DNA of 64,000 nt from Brucella oryzae (GCA_012103035.1 JAAVLL010000002.1:1178001-1242000), one strand, 5' to 3'. Counted from the first letter of the stretch, positions 44,063 to 54,412 are shown. A program made the numbers and translations. The notes: generated by a model from the letters alone, not told the origin.

Positions 44063-45681
44063 TCAGCCGATGGCGTTAGACTTGAAGTTCCAAGGCATAA
44101 GAGCTTCGATTTCGGTTACAGGCCAGCCTTGAGCAATGCGGCTTAGTGTTTGGGATAGCCAGTCAAGCGGATCGACGCTGTTCATTTTGCATGTCTGGAG
44201 AAGCGTGGCCAGTGTAGCCCAGGTCCGTCCGCCGCCTTCGCTTCCGGCAAACAGGCTGTTTTTCCTCGTGATTGTCTGTGGTCTGATCGCACGCTCGACA
44301 ATGTTGCTATCGATTTCGACCCGGCCATCGGTGAGGAAGCGCTCCAGTGCCTCGCGCCGGGTGAACGCGTAGCGGATCGCCTCGGCGGTTTTGGACTTGC
44401 CCGAGACTTTACCCAGTTCCTTTTCCCACCGGTCGAAGAGGCGGGCGACAATGGTTTCAGACTGTTCCTGACGGAACGCGGCGCGGATGTCGGCATTCTT
44501 GCCGCGAACCTCATCTTCGATCTTCCACAATTTGGTCATGGCGGTGACCGTATCTGTTGCAGCCTGCGAGATCCCGCTGACGTGCAGATCGTAAAATTTG
44601 CGGCGCAGATGTGCCCAGCAGCCTGCGAGCTGTATCTGTTCGTTGCGCCCAGCCTTGGCTTGCGCCTTGATCATGCTCGTATAGGCGCCATATCCGTCCA
44701 CCTGCAGGATTCCGTTGAACCCGGCAAGATGCCGCGCCACGCATTCTGCGCCCCGACTGTCTTCAAAACGATAGGCCACCATTGGTGGACTGCTCCCACC
44801 ATAGGGGCGATCATCGCGTGCATAGGCCCAAAGCCATGCCTTGGTGGCTTTTCCCGAACCGGGAGCCAGAGTGGGCAAGGTCGTCTCATCGGCGAAGACC
44901 CTTTCACCTTCCTTGACCCGCTCCAGGATATAATCGGCGCATATCTGAAGCTCGAAGCCCAGATGCCCCATCCATTGCGCCATCAAACTCCGGCTGATCT
45001 CGACGCCATCGCGCAAATAGATTGCCTCCTGACGGTAAAGTGGAAGGCCATCGGCATACTTGGAAACGGCTATATAGGCGAGCAGGCGCTCTGTCGGCAA
45101 ACCGCTCTCGATAATATGTGCAGGCGCGAGCGCCTGAACCACACCATCATGGTTCCGGAATGCATATTTGGGGCGACGTGTCACGACAACCCGGAACTTC
45201 GGGGCACGACGTCCAGGCGTTCCGAGCGATCCTCGCCGATCAGGACCTTTTCCAGACCCTCGCAACCAGCCGGAATCTCCGGTTCGATGACTTCCTCAAT
45301 GCGTTCGAGATGAGCGGCAAAGCCCTTGCGCGGACGTGATGCCCGTTTCGGCTTGTCCCTGGCCGCATCGTGAAGTTCGCTCTGGATCGCCGAGAGACCG
45401 GTTTCCACTTCCTCGAAAGCAAACGATACCTGTTCATCGCTAACACCAAGGTGTAATCGTTCGGAGCGCCGGCCGTGCTGGGCGCGCTGCAAAACCTTCA
45501 TGATGGATGTCAGGTTGGCAATCCGTTCGTTGGCGCTCTTCTCCACTGCCTCCAGCCGGGCAATCTCAGCTTCAGCAGCCTTCAACCGGGCTTCCTTTTC
45601 AGCCTGCTCACGTGCCATTGCGAGCACCATAGCTTTCAGTGCGTCAACGTCATCCGGCAGATCGTGAAGCGGTAAATCCAT
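44063..45681 (-). CDS. tnpC: IS66 transposase TnpC
   Basis: DDE transposase of about 538 codons. N-terminal coiled coil and zinc-finger-like region (MDLPLHDLPDDVDALK, EKEARLKAAEAEIARLE, HGRRSERL), then the catalytic core with FADETTLPTLAPG, ILQVDGYGAY and SNIVERAIRPQTI for the D, D and E residues, and the C-terminal IS66 domain ending WNFKSNAIG. A frame change lies near 45215. Its stop is 8 bp inside the left terminus. Confidence 0.92.
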
Positions 45682-45756
45682 GAGGCTGAGTAGAGCATAA
45701 AAGCGGCCGTTTTCCCAACCATTACAGCATCATGAATCATCTTGCCGCAGGCGTTG

Positions 45757-46100
45757 TCATCCTGTCAGCAAAGGGCGTCTTGTCCTGTTCGGGCGGATCT
45801 TTTCCAGTCCATTCCAGCCAACAAAGCCATGAGCTGGGAATGATCCAGACGTATCCTCGCAACTGACAGGCCCGGCCAGCAAAAGCCACGGTCCTCAAGC
45901 GTTTTCGAATAAAGGCAAACGCCACTGCCATCCCACCACACAATCCGGACCCGGTCGGCACGTTTTGACCGGAAGACATAAAGCGCACCATTGAACGGGT
46001 CGAGACCGCCATCACGGACAACTGCCATCAGGGAAGCGGCTCCCTTGCGGAAGTCGACGGGCTGACAGGACACATAAACCACCACACCGCTGGAAATCAT
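45757..46100 (-). CDS. tnpB: IS66 accessory protein TnpB
   Basis: IS66 Orf2-type protein of about 114 codons, with GVVVYVSCQPVDFRKGAASLMAV, NGALYVFRSKRADRVRIVWWDGSG and YSKTLEDRGFCWP. One base missing in the A run near 45808 hides the natural ending RRPLLTG at 45757. The ATG overlaps the tnpA stop. It is required with TnpA and TnpC for IS66 movement. Confidence 0.9.
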
Positions 46101-46483
46101 GCCTTGCGAGCCGCCCTCAGAACCTTCACCAGGTGATCCGGATCGAAGGCTGAACCGACGCGAACTACCATGTCGGCGACAACAATATCGATCGAAGCGC
46201 TACACGTCGTTTCAACACGTGCAAATCTGGCCGGACTGGCCGGTCCCGCTGTTACTGGTGAAACAACACCAGACGCAAGCGCCTTACGACGCCATCCATA
46301 AAGCTGCGAGGGATCCAGTCCTTCAGACCGTGCAACCGCCGAGACGTTGGCCCCGGGCTGCAACGACGCAGCCACAATCCGCGCCTTCTCGTCATCCGAC
46401 CAGTCTCGTGGCCGCCGTCGGCTTCGCACAGGCTCCGCCGTCAAAACCTCGAATGTCCGGGTCTGATTCACACCGTCGCTCAT
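46097..46483 (-). CDS. tnpA: IS66 accessory protein TnpA
   Basis: Uninterrupted, about 128 codons, with a helix-turn-helix: RRRPRDWSDDEKARIVAASLQPGANVSAVARSEGLDPSQLYGWRR. ATG 46483 follows a GGAGAA stretch near the right terminus. First gene of the element; the four-base ATGA overlap with tnpB indicates coupled translation. Confidence 0.9.
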   Translation of the reverse strand: MSDGVNQTRTFEVLTAEPVRSRRRPRDWSDDEKARIVAASLQPGANVSAVARSEGLDPSQLYGWRRKALASGVVSPVTAGPASPARFARVETTCSASIDIVVADMVVRVGSAFDPDHLVKVLRAARKA

Positions 46484-46891
46484 AGGATTCTCCGCATGAT
46501 TCATGCAGAAAATCGCCCATCTCACCGACGAAAGATACGTGGGATAGTCTACCCGCTTACTTCCCAGTCGGCCAGATTGCCGTTTAATCGAGAGCATGAG
46601 GTGAGGTCTACCTCAATCGAGCAGAATCGTATTGTAATCAGAACAGGTTCATCTTTGCCATCTGATGCATCTGCACAAACTACGAACTAAAATAGCTTGA
46701 AGATTTCATCAGTCTTGCTGAAAGTTTGAAGAAAATCCTAAGAGTAATACAAGATTAAAATTATTATTCCAATTCAGAGTATCCTCGACTTTTTCGAAAA
46801 GCAGCGTTCGACAGCATACCGTTTCGTCGGTCGATGTATCTGATCCTGCAGTATCTGCAGGATCAGCATTTACCGTCGAAAACGGTTCAAA

Positions 46892-47266
46892 CTATCGAAA
46901 TATGCCAACTGGTTTTGAATGATTCACGTCACTTTGTGTGTTCTCAAGTTCCTTAGGCAGAGGTTGACTGGAGCACCGTAGATGCATCTCGCGGACGAAT
47001 ATTTTTCGCCGCTTCTCATCGTTCTCTTTTATAGCTGCCGCGATACCTAGCCCATATGGGCCAATGAGAAGTCCGGGAGCCAGATCGGAAACCTTCGTTT
47101 CTCCAGCCTCATAGTTTTCAGCCTTTGCGCGTATTTCTTCGCACTGCGGAGACTGCCATTTGGGATCCTGAGTTGAAAGAGAAGCGGCATAATTCTGCGG
47201 AGATGTCGTGCATCCAACCAACATCATTAACAGCAGACCAACAAACCCTAAACGTTTAATTACCAT
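46892..47266 (-). CDS. Small lipoprotein, function unknown
   Basis: Uninterrupted, 124 codons. The N-terminus MVIKRLGFVGLLLMMLVGC is a lipoprotein signal with the lipobox LVGC, so the mature protein is anchored by Cys19. The remainder is soluble, with KWQSPQCEEIRAKAENYEAG and a short hydrophobic LLIGPYGLGIAAAI segment that may dip into the membrane. Cysteine pairs are present. No family recognised. It stands alone; 46570-46891 upstream is AT-rich and empty apart from the IS66 target copy. Confidence 0.82.
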   Translation of the reverse strand: MVIKRLGFVGLLLMMLVGCTTSPQNYAASLSTQDPKWQSPQCEEIRAKAENYEAGETKVSDLAPGLLIGPYGLGIAAAIKENDEKRRKIFVREMHLRCSSQPLPKELENTQSDVNHSKPVGIFR

Positions 47267-47314
47267 TTCATTCCGTTTCTTTGTGCGAGAGGCCTCAACC
47301 TTGATGCTACCGCT

Positions 47315-47553
47315 TTAATCTGAAATATTACTACCGCCTGCAAGTATAGCATCCGCAGCTAGCCCGCCCGCCATGCGATATTCATCTGACCACTCTTCGT
47401 CATCAAATACGCAAAGTGCAATTGTCGCACATCGCTGTCTCTCTCTAAGGATAGCAAGCGCTATTACGTCGACAGGTGCCATTTTTCGTTCGCTCCGGAA
47501 ACTTCGAGCAACAAATTTCTGGCTGCTGCGTCGATGTCACGAGGAAATTCCAT
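47315..47553 (-). CDS. Small hypothetical protein, one frame change
   Basis: ATG 47553 with AGAGG nine bases upstream opens MEFPRDIDAAARNLLLEVSG. One A added in the A5 run near 47473 joins it to MAPVDVIALAILRERQRCATI, ALCVFDDEEW and the ending AILAGGSNISD at 47315, about 79 codons. The composition and periodic hydrophobicity look like a real small soluble protein, and the break has the same character as elsewhere in the window. No family recognised. It is 48 bp upstream of the lipoprotein on the same strand. Confidence 0.45.
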
Positions 47554-47782
47554 GCTGTTCGCCTCTTCACGTAGTTCAATATGCAGAAATTTCGACTCGT
47601 CGAATCACAAGCTCACACTCGCTATTTCTATCGTTTCACGGTTGGATGCGGCAGACATTTCTCAACAATGCCGCGTTGAATGCGCTTTGCTAAGACTCCG
47701 ATTAACGGATAACGTCGTTCCGTGCCAGTATAATACTCTGGTGACAGTATATTATCATTTCCATGGCGGAGGTTAACAACAG

Positions 47783-47956
47783 GTGCGGCGTGATTTGAAA
47801 CCAGACTTATTCTTCAAAATTATACTGGTTCTATGCGCAGCTTTCCTTCTGGCTGCCATCACCATCAGATTTTATCACGAATATTATGACGTCGATTCGA
47901 CTTGGGGTAACATGCGTCCCGGCGTGTATCCGGGTTGGGATACAACGGAGAACTAG
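47783..47956 (+). CDS. Small membrane protein of 57 residues
   Basis: GTG at 47783 with GGAGG about ten bases upstream opens 57 codons to TAG 47956. The product begins with a basic segment (MRRDLKPDLFFK), then one strong membrane helix (IILVLCAAFLLAAITI), then a short tail rich in Tyr, Trp and Asp. The orientation predicted by charge is N-terminus inside. No family recognised. A minus-strand frame (47831-48133) overlaps it antisense. Confidence 0.45.
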   Translation: MRRDLKPDLFFKIILVLCAAFLLAAITIRFYHEYYDVDSTWGNMRPGVYPGWDTTEN

Positions 47957-48343
47957 TTCCCCAATATTTAGAAAGCCTTTTTGCCTTATAAACCAAGCTT
48001 CAGCATCCACAGCCTCTATGTCAATACGAATATTCCTGATTTCGATGGAGTCCTGCTCTACCGAAAAGTCGCGTGTTTGCCCGGTATTAGGATTCAGCAC
48101 CGAAAAGATTGCTAACCATCGAGTTGTATTCAAACACTACCCATCGGGCCGCTCCTTTTCATGAGCCGCGCTCAATCGAGTTTTTGACCAAAATACCATA
48201 TGCCGACAATCCCCTGTATCCTCCCGTTTCCACCTCAGAAATGACAGTAACCGTCACGATTTTATGACTGCAGTCGTTAAACATCTTCGGTTAGGGTCAG
48301 TCCGAGAAGATTTTCTTCGGAAACCTTAGTAGAGAGGCGTGGC
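47957..48343. other. Intergenic region upstream of cfa
   Basis: About 390 bp. The minus strand is open from 48133 down to 47831 and its first 60 codons (NPNTGQTRDFSVEQDS, IDIEAVDAEAWFIRQKG) look somewhat protein-like, but it begins at TTG without a clear ribosome site and runs antisense through the small membrane protein. I do not call it a gene. The cfa promoter should lie around 48240-48330. Confidence 0.4.
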
Positions 48344-49629
48344 ATGGCGATTGAATCCAAGTCTGTTCGCATTATCCGGACAGTTGTCGAAACACTGCGC
48401 CCACAGTTCAACGTGGAACTATGGGACGGCACGCGCATTGGTGCATTCGACGGTCCGTCATTGGTAATCAACGATCCGACAATCGTTCGACAGCTCTTCT
48501 CAAACCCAACTACGATTCACTTATCGACATTTGGACCTCAGGTCGCATCGATATCAGCAATGGTACAATCTTCGACCTCGCAAAAGCCAAAACCGACGGC
48601 AGTGTGAAGAAAAGGCTGAAAGAGTTGCCCAAATGGCAACTTCTGAAGGATCTTCCTGCCCTGTTGCTTGCTGGCAAACCTCAGGCGCGCGAAATTCTTG
48701 ACGGCAAAGAGCCTTTCGTTAGTGGATCAAGCAAGGAAGCAATTACCCATCACTACGATGTGTCCAATGGGTTCTACCGTTTATTCCTTGATGAACGGAT
48801 GATCTACACCTGCGGCTACTTCACCGATTGGACCAACGATATCGACCAGGCTCAGAAAGACAAGCTAGAACTGATCTGCCGAAAGTTACGATTGAAGCCC
48901 GGCGACCGGCTTCTGGACATAGGCTGTGGCTGGGGTGCCCTTCTCATCTATGCAGCACAGAACTTCGACGTCGTTGGCACCGGCGTTTCGCTTTCGGAAG
49001 CACAGACAGCACTGGCCCGCGAGAGGATCAAGCTGGCTGGGCTCGAAGACAAGATCACCATCCATGTAAAATCCTATACGGAGCTTGATGGCCAGTTCGA
49101 CAAAATATCGTCTGTCGGAATGTTTGAGCATGTGGGCATCGCCAATTACGACAGTTATTTCAGTGCGATTCACCGACTTCTGCGTCCCGGTGGGCTTTAC
49201 ATGCACCACGCAATTACACGACGCATGAAGAAAGACAAAAGCCTTCAAACACAAAAGTGCCGAGCATAAGGCACTTGTGAAGTATATTTTCCCGGAGGAG
49301 AGCTCGATCACCTTGGAATGACCATAGAAAACCTCGAAGGGCACGGCTTCGAAGTTCACGATGTGGAAAACCTGCGTGAACATTACGGACGGACCTGTCG
49401 GCTATGGTGCGAGCGGTTGTACTCCAATTTCGACAAGGCCGTCGCCGAAATCGGTTATCCCAAGACACGCCTCTGGCTGCTTTATCTTGCAGGATGTTCG
49501 CTGGCATTTGAGAGAGGTACCGTCCAGATCAACCAGACACTGGCTTCGAAACGCAAACGCGGTATTTCCGCCGTGCCTCAGACCAGAACGGATATTTACA
49601 GCGGTTTCGACAAATCTGGCGAGAGCTGA
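48344..49629 (+). CDS. cfa: Cyclopropane-fatty-acyl-phospholipid synthase
   Basis: S-adenosylmethionine-dependent enzyme that converts unsaturated phospholipid acyl chains to cyclopropane forms, linked to acid and stationary-phase survival. The SAM site is LLDIGCGWGALLIYAAQNF. Other landmarks are THHYDVSNGFYRLFLDERMIYTCGYF, VGMFEHVGIANYDSYF and the C-terminal WCERLYSNFDKA. About 428 codons. Frame changes are near 48505 and 49245. ATG 48344 follows AGAGGCGTGGC. It lies alone on the plus strand. Confidence 0.92.
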
Positions 49630-49647
49630 ATCCTACTCCACCCACGC

Positions 49648-49935
49648 TTAGGCATCATCTGCGAACAAAGGCGCCTGTATCTGATATGAACGTCCGCCGA
49701 GCTTTTCAGCCAACAAGGTTGAGACGTGGTTAACGTCAGGTATAGTGCTTCTAACCAGTTTCGCATATGCCGCTGAGACGAAGAAACCGTTCCGCTGCAA
49801 GCGGGCAAAATATGTCATGAACGTCTTGATTTCGGGCATGGAATACTGCGCTCGGCCTTTGAAAGATTCAAATAGACCGGCCAACAATCCCTTCTAAATC
49901 TGCGACAATGTCTTCAGAACAATGTTGACTTCCAT
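49648..49935 (-). CDS. Small hypothetical protein with in-frame stop
   Basis: ATG 49935 with AAGGACAGG upstream opens MEVNIVLKTLSQI, then an in-frame TAG at 49894-49896, then the same frame continues KGLLAGLFESFKG...LGGRSYQIQAPLF to 49648. A single change of TTG to TAG would explain it. The part after the stop could start at TTG 49887 but lacks its own ribosome site. The product would be about 95 residues with an amphipathic start; no family recognised. It converges on cfa. Confidence 0.5.
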
Positions 49936-50023
49936 GATATCCTGTCCTTTTCTTTGTGACAAGCATTTATAGATAATCAAAAATAAATCTTCGTAAAGCA
50001 CAATACATAAACTATAATATAAC

Positions 50024-50933
50024 TCATAATAACTGTTCACTCCACTCACAATTGAGCTGAATTGGTGGCGAAGCACATATCTGAGCGATGAAATTCTTGA
50101 CGCTGCCTGCATATTCCTTACTTCTGAAGACGGCTGCCACTTCCGATGTGATCGGCTTTCCTATTATTGGACAGAAAACCGTATTGGGCATGTGCACGAC
50201 ATTCCTCACCACCCCCGGTATTATCGATATACCGGCGCCCAAAGACACCTGCGTCAGAACAGCAAGAAGACCTCCCGGCTTTGCAACGATCCTTGGAGCG
50301 AAGCCTCCGCGCCTCGCGATTTCATACGTACCTGCTTCCTGTTCCGGCAAAATAAACCGGCTGTCCGCAAGAAGAGCGTACTGATCCTCCAACTCGGCAA
50401 CTTTCAGTCGATGGTCGGAGGGCAATGCCAGACAAAAATAGTCCTGCAGCAAAACATGAGTGCTAAGTGAAGACGGAAGCGTCATCGGCAGACGGACGAA
50501 GCCGACATCGAGATGTCCTTCCTCAATGAGCTTTGGCAGATCCTCCATCGGAAACTCGCGCGAATGAAGCTCTACTTGGGGCCAATCGTACGAGAAACGG
50601 CTGATTTGCATCTGCAATACCCCGGCATAAGCCGCTGAACCGACATAGCCGATTTCGATCCGTCCGATTTCCCTCGCCCGGCTCTGCGTCCGACACTTTC
50701 CGCCTTGTCGAACTGATCCAGCACCAATCTAGCTTCCTTCAGAAACACCTCGCCCGCAGGGGTGATGGTGACTGATCTCTTTGTTCGGAGAAAAGCTTAG
50801 CACCGAGCCGCCGCTCGATTTCCTGTATCTGAACCGTAAGCGTCGGGGCAGCAATGTTCAACCGCTCAGCTGCTCTTGAAAAATGAAGTTCCTCGGCGAG
50901 CGTCACAAAATAACGAAGATGCCTGCGTTCCAT
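50024..50933 (-). CDS. LysR-family transcriptional regulator
   Basis: LysR regulator of about 302 codons. The N-terminal helix-turn-helix is MERRHLRYFVTLAEELHFSRAAERLNIAAPTLTVQIQEIERRLG, and the effector domain includes EIGRIEIGYVGSAAYAGVL, HLDVGFVRLP, LALPSDHRL and VSLGAGISIIPGV. Frame changes are near 50780 and 50695. It is divergent from the GlcG-like gene at 51042 and has a palindrome between, so it probably controls that gene and the efflux pump behind it. The effector is unknown. Confidence 0.87.
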
Positions 50934-50946
50934 GAGAGCTCCAATA

Positions 50947-50962
50947 ATTAGTTAAAACTAAT
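50947..50962. promoter_or_regulatory. LysR-type palindrome upstream of the GlcG-like gene
   Basis: ATTAGT (50947-50952) and ACTAAT (50957-50962) form a perfect inverted repeat around TAAA, within the 108-bp divergent space and 14 bp from the LysR start. The A/T-rich dyad fits the LysR recognition pattern. Confidence 0.6.
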
Positions 50963-51041
50963 ATTATCTCAAAACACTACAAATGAAAGAAATTCAAACA
51001 TCCTGTTTATTGGCACCTCAATCGCTACGAAAGAAAGCCCG

Positions 51042-51523
51042 TTGTCACCACGTCCTGTCACGATCCTGGCCTCAATGATCGCATCGATAACCCTCATCAG
51101 TCCGGCATTCGCGGTAGATTTGCTGACTAAACCGTATCTTACCCTGGGAGCTGCCCGCTCGGTCATGTCTGCTGCCGAAAGGAAGCGGCGGCGCACGGCT
51201 GGCCCTGCGGGATCTCGGTCGTCGATGCAGAGGCGTTGCCTACCCTCACACTACGCACGAACAACGCGTCAGTATCTGCTGGCGTCGAGTTTACACCCGG
51301 CATTGCTCGTAGAGCCGCTCTTTTCCGTGGAGAAAGTGGGACTTTGGCTATCAACGGAACGCGGCCTGCTGCAATCACTGTATGCGGTTTCGTGCTTAGG
51401 CGCGGCGTCGTTCCCATCACTGTGAATGGAACAGTGGTCGGAGCTGTCGGCGTATCGACTGACACACCAGATCATGACCAGCGGATCGCGAAGGCTGGTA
51501 CAACGGCGTTGACAAGAAAATGA
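51042..51523 (+). CDS. Secreted GlcG/HbpS-family protein (first copy)
   Basis: GlcG/HbpS-like protein of about 160 codons. The start is TTG 51042 or ATG 51075; the N-terminus RPVTILASMIASITLISPAFA is a signal peptide. One frame change near 51180 joins LTLGAARSVMSAAE to HGWPCGISVVDAEALPTLTLRT, then GVVPITVNGTVVGAVGVSTDT at the C-terminus. The fold binds small ligands including heme in the best-studied member. Its TGA overlaps the start of the efflux pump gene, so the two are co-translated. A second copy is at 56149-56631. Confidence 0.78.
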
Positions 51524-53033
51524 CGACAGCTTTCGCATCCGCCCCGCGCATTACCAATTCAACTTTCATTCTGCTGACAGCTTCGACAGGTTGCGCGATG
51601 ACCGTGCTGGACACAAATGTTGTCGCGATGGTCCTACCGACTATTGCACGGGAATTTTCGGCCAGTTTTGCGGATGTCGAGTGGGTCATCAGTACTTATG
51701 TTCTTTGTTTCGCTTCGCTGCTCCTGCCGGCTGGTGCTTTAGCCGACAGGTTCGGGCGGCGCACTGTTTTCCTAATCGGAATTGGCGCGTTCGCATTTTC
51801 GTCCTGGCTGTGCGGCGTAGCAAATTCTGCCAGCACACTTTATCTCGCCCGTGCATTGCAGGGCGCAAGCGCGGCCTTCCAACTCGCCCCCGCACTTGCA
51901 ATCATTGGCCACACGTTTCACAGTGAAGACGAACGTAACCGTGCATGGTCAATCTGGGGTGGCATCATGGGTCTGACCATGGTCTTGTCACCAATCATCG
52001 GCGGTGTCGTTGCCCATACGCTCGGCTGGCGATGGGCGTTTTTCATAAACATCCCCATCGGAATTGTGTTGGCACTGGCTACGCTGCGTTTCATCACGGA
52101 TTCGAACGATGAAAATGCACGGCGTCTCGATCCTATCGGGATCATGTCCTTTGCGGCAACCATGTTCGCGCTGACATGGGGGCTCATCAATGGGCAGGCA
52201 CATGGCTGGATGTCTCCAATCGCTGTAATTGGCTTTGTCGGCGGCATTGCCGGGTTGATGGTTTTTCTTATCGTCGAAAATGCCCAGCAGCGCCCCATGC
52301 TCGATCTCAGCCTGTTTCGCAATCCACGCTTTATCGGGGGCGTATGGGCGATGTTTGCCTATGCCGCCTGCGCGCAGGTGATGGCATCTATGCTGCCGCT
52401 GTTCCTTCAGAATGGCTTCGGTCAGTCGCCATTGCAGGCAGGTTTTGCCATGCTTCCATTTGCAAGTGCGATGCTGATCTTTCCCAATGTCGGGCGTTTT
52501 CTCGGAAAGAGAACGTCATCTCGAGAAATTCTTTCTCTGGGTCTCATGGTCGTCGGTGTTGGCAGCCTCGTGGCAGGCCTCGGTGCGCATTACAGCAACT
52601 GGCCAATTGTCATGTGCGGTATGTTTCTGATCGGAAGCGGCGGCGGCCTGCTGAACGGTGAGACCCAGAAGGCGATCATGAGCACGGTTTCGCGCGACCG
52701 GGCCGGGATGGCATCTGGCATCAGCACAACAGCTCGATTTACTGGCATTCTGCTTGGCTTCGCGGTCCTGAGTGGAGTGCTGGCAAGTGCTGTCCGAACT
52801 CATTTAATTCAAACAGACTGCAACGATGCGACATGCAGCGGAGAGTTTGCCGATGCGATAGTGGCGGGCGATCTGCCCAACGCGCTTGGCATGGTGACGC
52901 CGTCGGCCAAGCTGCCGCAACTGAACTTGCTATGCAAGGGTATTCTACTGGCTTCTCCGTTGCGCTTCTTGTTTCCGCAATCGTCGCCATCGCCTCCTCG
53001 CTACTGGTGTACCGCCTGATGAAACGACAATAA
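51520..53033 (+). CDS. DHA2-family MFS efflux transporter (EmrB/QacA-like)
   Basis: Fourteen-segment drug/proton antiporter of about 504 codons. Motif A is GALADRFGRRTVFLIG, with AMTVLDTNVVAMVLPTIAREF in helix 1 and the antiporter motif C stretch WGGIMGLTMVLSPIIGGVVAHTLGWRWAFFINIPIG. One frame change near 52905 alters the last helix; the corrected ending VAIASSLLVYRLMKRQ stops at 53033. It is translationally coupled to the GlcG-like gene and probably controlled by the divergent LysR gene. Confidence 0.9.
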
Positions 53034-53049
53034 CTCTCGCGCAAGGACT

Positions 53050-53217
53050 TTATTCTTTCTTGTAAAGAGTGCGCGACCGCTCAAGATGACGAAGCATAGC
53101 AGCCTCGGCGCGGTCTGCACCCTGACCGGACAGGCAATCCAATATCTTCTCGCGCTCCACGAGAGTATATTTTTCTTTGCCAGTCCAGATAAGCATATGA
53201 ATGGACTCCCCTTCAAA
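53050..53217 (-). pseudogene. C-terminal fragment of a GntR-type regulator
   Basis: About 55 codons ending at TAA 53050-53052 read TLVEREKILDCLSGQGADRAEAAMLRHLERSRTLYKKE, the final helices of an FCD effector domain. The reading frame stays open right up to 53217, where the IS3 element begins; nothing of the regulator is visible on the other side. The gene was therefore cut by the element or by recombination at it. Confidence 0.7.
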
Positions 53218-54410
53218 AGTGGAGGGCTTCTGTTAGACAAGACTGACAGGAGACTTAGAATTGAAGCAGCGAGAATTTACAGAAGAGTTCAAACGCGAAG
53301 CCGTTCGGATTTTAACGACGAGTGGTCGAAGCATTTCATCGGTTGCCGAGGACCTTAGCATTGGCAAATCAACACTTGACCGCTGGCGTCGTAATTTTGC
53401 TGAGAACGATTTACTCTCCGGTCCGCATGAAGACATGAGCCAAGAGCTTGCTCGGCTTCGCAAAGAAAACGAGCTTCTACGGCAGGAACGAGATTTATTA
53501 AAAAGTGACGGCCTTCTTCGCTCGAGACAAGTCGATGAAGTTTGCTTCATCGATGCGGAGAAGGTCCATATGTCTCTGTCGCGTTTGTGCGCCTTCGCAG
53601 GTGTCAGCATCAGTGGTTATTATGCATGGAAGCATCGCGTCCCTAGCCGCTGCCAGCTTGATGACATGGTTATTCTGGCGCATATTCGCAATCAGTTTGC
53701 ACTGTCACGTGAAACCTATGGCAGCCCCGAATGCATGTCGAACTGAACGAAGAAGGCATTCGGGCAGGTCGTCACCGCACGGCGAGACTGATGCGTGAAA
53801 ATGGTCTTAAGACCCGGCAGAAAACTCGCTTCAAACGCACGACCGACAGCAATCATGGTGAGCCTGTCGCTCCCAATCTTCTGGATCAGGACTTCACTTG
53901 TGATGGACCAGATCGGAAATGGGGTGTCGATATCAGTTACATATGGACCGCGGAAGGTTGGCTGTATCTGGCAATTGTTGTCGATCTTTTCTCTCGTCGT
54001 ATTATCGGCTGGGAAGCACGGGATCGGATGAAAAGGATCTGGCAATCTGTGCTTTGAAGAAGACTATTGCAATCCGGCAACCAAAGCCGGGACTGATCCA
54101 ACACTCGGACAGGGAAGCCAATATGCCAGTTATGAGTATCGCAGAATTCTCGAAGCTCACAAAATGCTTCCATCAAGGAGCGGAAGAGGAAATTGTTATG
54201 ATAATTCGATGGTGGAAACCGTCTTCAAGACAATCAAGTCAGAACTGATATGGCGAACTGTGTTCTACACACGTAAGGATGCAATCAAAGCCATTGGCGA
54301 ATACATTGACGGCTTCTATAATCCTGTGCGCAGACATTCTGCACTCGGGTATAAATCACCGATCCAGTTCGAGATGATAAACCGTAAATTAGCGACAGAA
54401 CCTCTCCACT
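53218..54410 (+). mobile_element. IS3-family insertion sequence
   Basis: A 1193-bp element. Left end AGTGGAGGGCTTCTGTTAGAC matches the inverted right end AGTGGAGAGGTTCTGTCGCTA at most positions. AAA flanks both sides (53215-53217 and 54411-54413), the 3-bp size expected for IS3, though an A run is weak evidence. The left neighbour is a GntR fragment and the right neighbour a truncated IS630, so the flanks do not come from one simple target. Confidence 0.82.
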
Positions 54411-54412
54411 AA
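53261..54412 (+). CDS. IS3-family transposase (OrfA/OrfB, several frame changes)
   Basis: OrfA part: KQREFTEEFKREAVRILTTSGRSISSVAEDL with leucine-zipper ARLRKENELLRQERDLL. OrfB core: WGVDISYIWTAEGWLYLAIVVDLFSRRIIGWE with the first and second acidic residues, LIQHSDR, and GNCYDNSMVETVFKTIKSELIW with the glutamate. The C-terminus YNPVRRHSALGYKSP is typical. Frame changes lie near 53740, 54035, 54120 and 54200; one between OrfA and OrfB is expected because IS3 elements use programmed frameshifting. The start is TTG 53261. Confidence 0.83.

Larger units (their letters stand above)
44055..46561 (-). mobile_element. IS66-family insertion sequence
   Basis: A 2507-bp element carrying tnpA, tnpB and tnpC. 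The termini are GTAAGCGG at 44055-44062 and its inverse CCCGCTTAC at 46553-46561. An exact 8-bp target duplication TTCCCAGT flanks it at 44047-44054 and 46562-46569, the size expected for IS66. The undamaged ends and perfect duplication indicate a fairly recent insertion into the spacer downstream of the GntR gene. Confidence 0.93.

Noticed and set aside
47831..48133. 100-codon minus-strand frame overlapping the small membrane protein
   Set aside because: TTG start without ribosome site and the second half is antisense to a better candidate; left as a note in the intergenic entry.
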